Source: Bacillota bacterium
Lineage (GTDB): Bacteria; Bacillota_C; Negativicutes; Sporomusales; Sporomusaceae
DNA: 6,980 nt
NCBI GenBank assembly: GCA_023441125.1
Contig: JAEZQV010000071.1
Location: 1 to 6,980 of the forward strand
Reading direction: 5' to 3'
The notes beneath the pieces are model-generated. The model worked only from the letters and a program-made list of their open reading frames with translations. It had not been told where the DNA came from and ran no database searches. Shown piece by piece: positions 5,598 to 6,980 of this stretch (its first letter is position 1; each line of letters starts with the position of its first letter). The position numbers and the translations under genes were made by a program.

Positions 5598-6980
5598 TTA
5601 CTCGTCTTCACCCGGCATATGGCCGACAGCATTTTCCACAATATCTCTGATCTTGGCGGCAATGCCCTTCGGCAGAGGAACAGGCTCATGGTAATTAATA
5701 ATATCGCGAACCTTTTCATTAGCTACCTGGGTCAGGGTTTTTCCGCCCGCGCTTTCCCAGATGCTGCGCGCGGCGCGATTGATCAGCCGCGGCACATAGT
5801 TCTCCGCTGAATGCTCTGCGGTATGGTCCTCATCCGCAAAATTGCCGCCCGGGCCAACCTGTTCAATCACCTCGAGCGCTACCGTTTCCTGATCCACCCG
5901 GATACCGCCGGTTAATCTTCGGGCCATACCCATAACTTCATCGGCGATCACCACAAGATCAAGGTTGGAAGTCGTCCCGTATTCCGAGTAACCGGTATCA
6001 TGATTCAGATTGGCCCCCGACATATTGGTCATTGCGATGGACAGAGCCGCCTCAATGCCTGCCTGCTCATCGATAATGCAGGAGTCGGTGCAGCCCGCCG
6101 TACCAAACATCGGAATATTCAGATAATGAGCGACATCAGCCAGGCTGGCTAACAGCAGGTGCAGCTCCGGCGCCCCGTAGGAGAAGATGGTTGAACCCAT
6201 ATCAAGTACCGTGTACACGCCGCCCATGATATAGGGGGCGCCTTCCCGGGCGCACTGACTCAGAACCATACCGCTCAGGCTTTCGCACAACCCCTGCACC
6301 ATGACCCCGGCCATCGTCGCCGGCGCCGTTCCTCCCGCCATAATACAAGGGGTAAAAATAGTCGGCAATCCTTTCCTAGCCCCCAGAACCACTTTTTGGC
6401 AGGCTTCCTGACAGTGCACGCCCGGCGAAATCGGTTCAACATACAGGCAGATGAACGGGTTCCTGCGCAGTTCTTCCTCGCCGCCGGCCACAATCTCCGC
6501 CATCTTAATGACGTCTTCCTGGCCCCACTGGTCGTTACAAACGGTAATAATCGGTTTAGCGGTGTGTAAGATCTGCTGCTCAAACTCATGGCGGTCTGAG
6601 ATTAACAGGGGCACATCCTGGACAAGCCCCAGCGACATGGCAAAATCAATATTGGGTAAGGCATCGAGCACTTTGGTGGCCCAGCCTATAGTCTGTCTGT
6701 TAGAACGCTGTCTCTCCTGCGTGAAGGGGTTGCGGGTAAACGGAGTGCCGGAGCCCGAACCAAAATAAGCATTATTGCCTTCTACAAACAGTTCCCGCGC
6801 TCCCGTCCGGCTATTGCACAGCACAACGTGCTTCTGACAGCTCCGCAGGCACCGTTCGGTAATATTGGCCGGAATCCGGACCCGCTTGCCGTCGACCCAG
6901 CAGCCTGCCTTTTTGAGAATCTCCAGCGACTCCTTGTCATGAAAATCCGTCCCGGTCCGCCACATGGCTTCTTCGGCGGC
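5598..6980 (-). CDS. Trimethylamine/glycine betaine methyltransferase family (MttB/MtgB-like), N-terminus outside window
   Basis: This is a COG5598-type methyltransferase that moves a methyl group from a methylated amine to a cognate corrinoid protein in the cytoplasm. The frame is open to the window edge; 460 residues are visible, and full-length relatives are about 470-490, so only a short N-terminal piece is missing. Conserved features: the N-terminal helix SLEILKKAGCWVDGKRVRIP, a glycine-rich GSGSGTPF, YVEPISPGVH, the TIM-barrel core with IMAGGTAPATMAGVMVQG, FGTAGCTDSC, and GANLNHDTGYSEYG. In archaeal MttB a pyrrolysine (amber codon) lies in the last of these regions. Here the frame has no stop there, so it belongs to the non-pyrrolysine branch, whose characterised members use glycine betaine, proline betaine, carnitine or similar. 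The exact substrate cannot be read from sequence. The corrinoid protein and MtgA-like partner are not in the window. Confidence 0.93.
   Translation of the reverse strand, partial: AAEEAMWRTGTDFHDKESLEILKKAGCWVDGKRVRIPANITERCLRSCQKHVVLCNSRTGARELFVEGNNAYFGSGSGTPFTRNPFTQERQRSNRQTIGWATKVLDALPNIDFAMSLGLVQDVPLLISDRHEFEQQILHTAKPIITVCNDQWGQEDVIKMAEIVAGGEEELRRNPFICLYVEPISPGVHCQEACQKVVLGARKGLPTIFTPCIMAGGTAPATMAGVMVQGLCESLSGMVLSQCAREGAPYIMGGVYTVLDMGSTIFSYGAPELHLLLASLADVAHYLNIPMFGTAGCTDSCIIDEQAGIEAALSIAMTNMSGANLNHDTGYSEYGTTSNLDLVVIADEVMGMARRLTGGIRVDQETVALEVIEQVGPGGNFADEDHTAEHSAENYVPRLINRAARSIWESAGGKTLTQVANEKVRDIINYHEPVPLPKGIAAKIRDIVENAVGHMPGEDE

Noticed and set aside
6275..6768. Overlapping frames on both strands inside the methyltransferase gene
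   Set aside because: They are GC-rich shadow frames of a well-conserved enzyme.
1..6980. CRISPR array, insertion sequence or phage genes
   Set aside because: No regularly spaced repeats, transposase or integrase motifs or phage structural genes are visible on either strand.

Overview
The window looks like chromosome from an anaerobic, motile, spore-former-type Firmicute. The closest fit is an acetogenic Negativicute of the Sporomusa/Pelosinus kind, but this is inference from gene content: no rRNA or other marker gene is present. The pointers are a sigma-54 activator next to a near-consensus -24/-12 promoter, strong AGGAGG-type ribosome binding sites with TTG starts, a non-pyrrolysine MttB/MtgB-type methyltransferase, a double-Cache chemoreceptor, and a degenerate selenocysteine tRNA beside a LysR regulator of the selenium-associated type.

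Left part (1-1710): the 3' end of a sigma-54-dependent activator (RocR/NtrC-like, AAA+ end plus Fis-type HTH) is followed by a structured untranslated stretch and a clear intrinsic terminator (692-727). Then comes an excellent sigma-54 promoter (781-796) with two dyads upstream that could be activator sites. Transcription from it would make a leader of about 190 nt. This leader carries two overlapping, mutually exclusive hairpins and an orphan Shine-Dalgarno-like sequence. Two small genes of unknown function follow (69 and 114 aa), and a hairpin at 1664-1708 probably closes the unit. The simplest reading is a self-contained regulon: the activator switches on a small operon encoding two unrecognised proteins.

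Middle part (1711-2307): about 600 bases without an intact gene. It holds a full-length but eroded tRNA-Sec (UCA anticodon arm kept, acceptor and T stems broken), a long inverted repeat, and a GC-richer tract that looks like decayed coding sequence but that I cannot identify.

Right part (2308-6980): an intact LysR regulator resembling the selenium-metabolism-associated subgroup, then 76 nt later a methyl-accepting chemotaxis protein with a periplasmic-type dCache_1 domain. After a bidirectional-looking terminator (5493-5535), the convergent minus-strand gene is a trimethylamine/glycine-betaine methyltransferase family protein. Its N-terminus lies outside the window. The chemoreceptor's ligand pocket retains most of the amino-acid/amine motif, so amine sensing beside amine demethylation is a plausible but unproven pairing.

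Most worth following up: the sigma-54 two-gene operon with its switching leader, and the tRNA-Sec relic beside the LysR gene.
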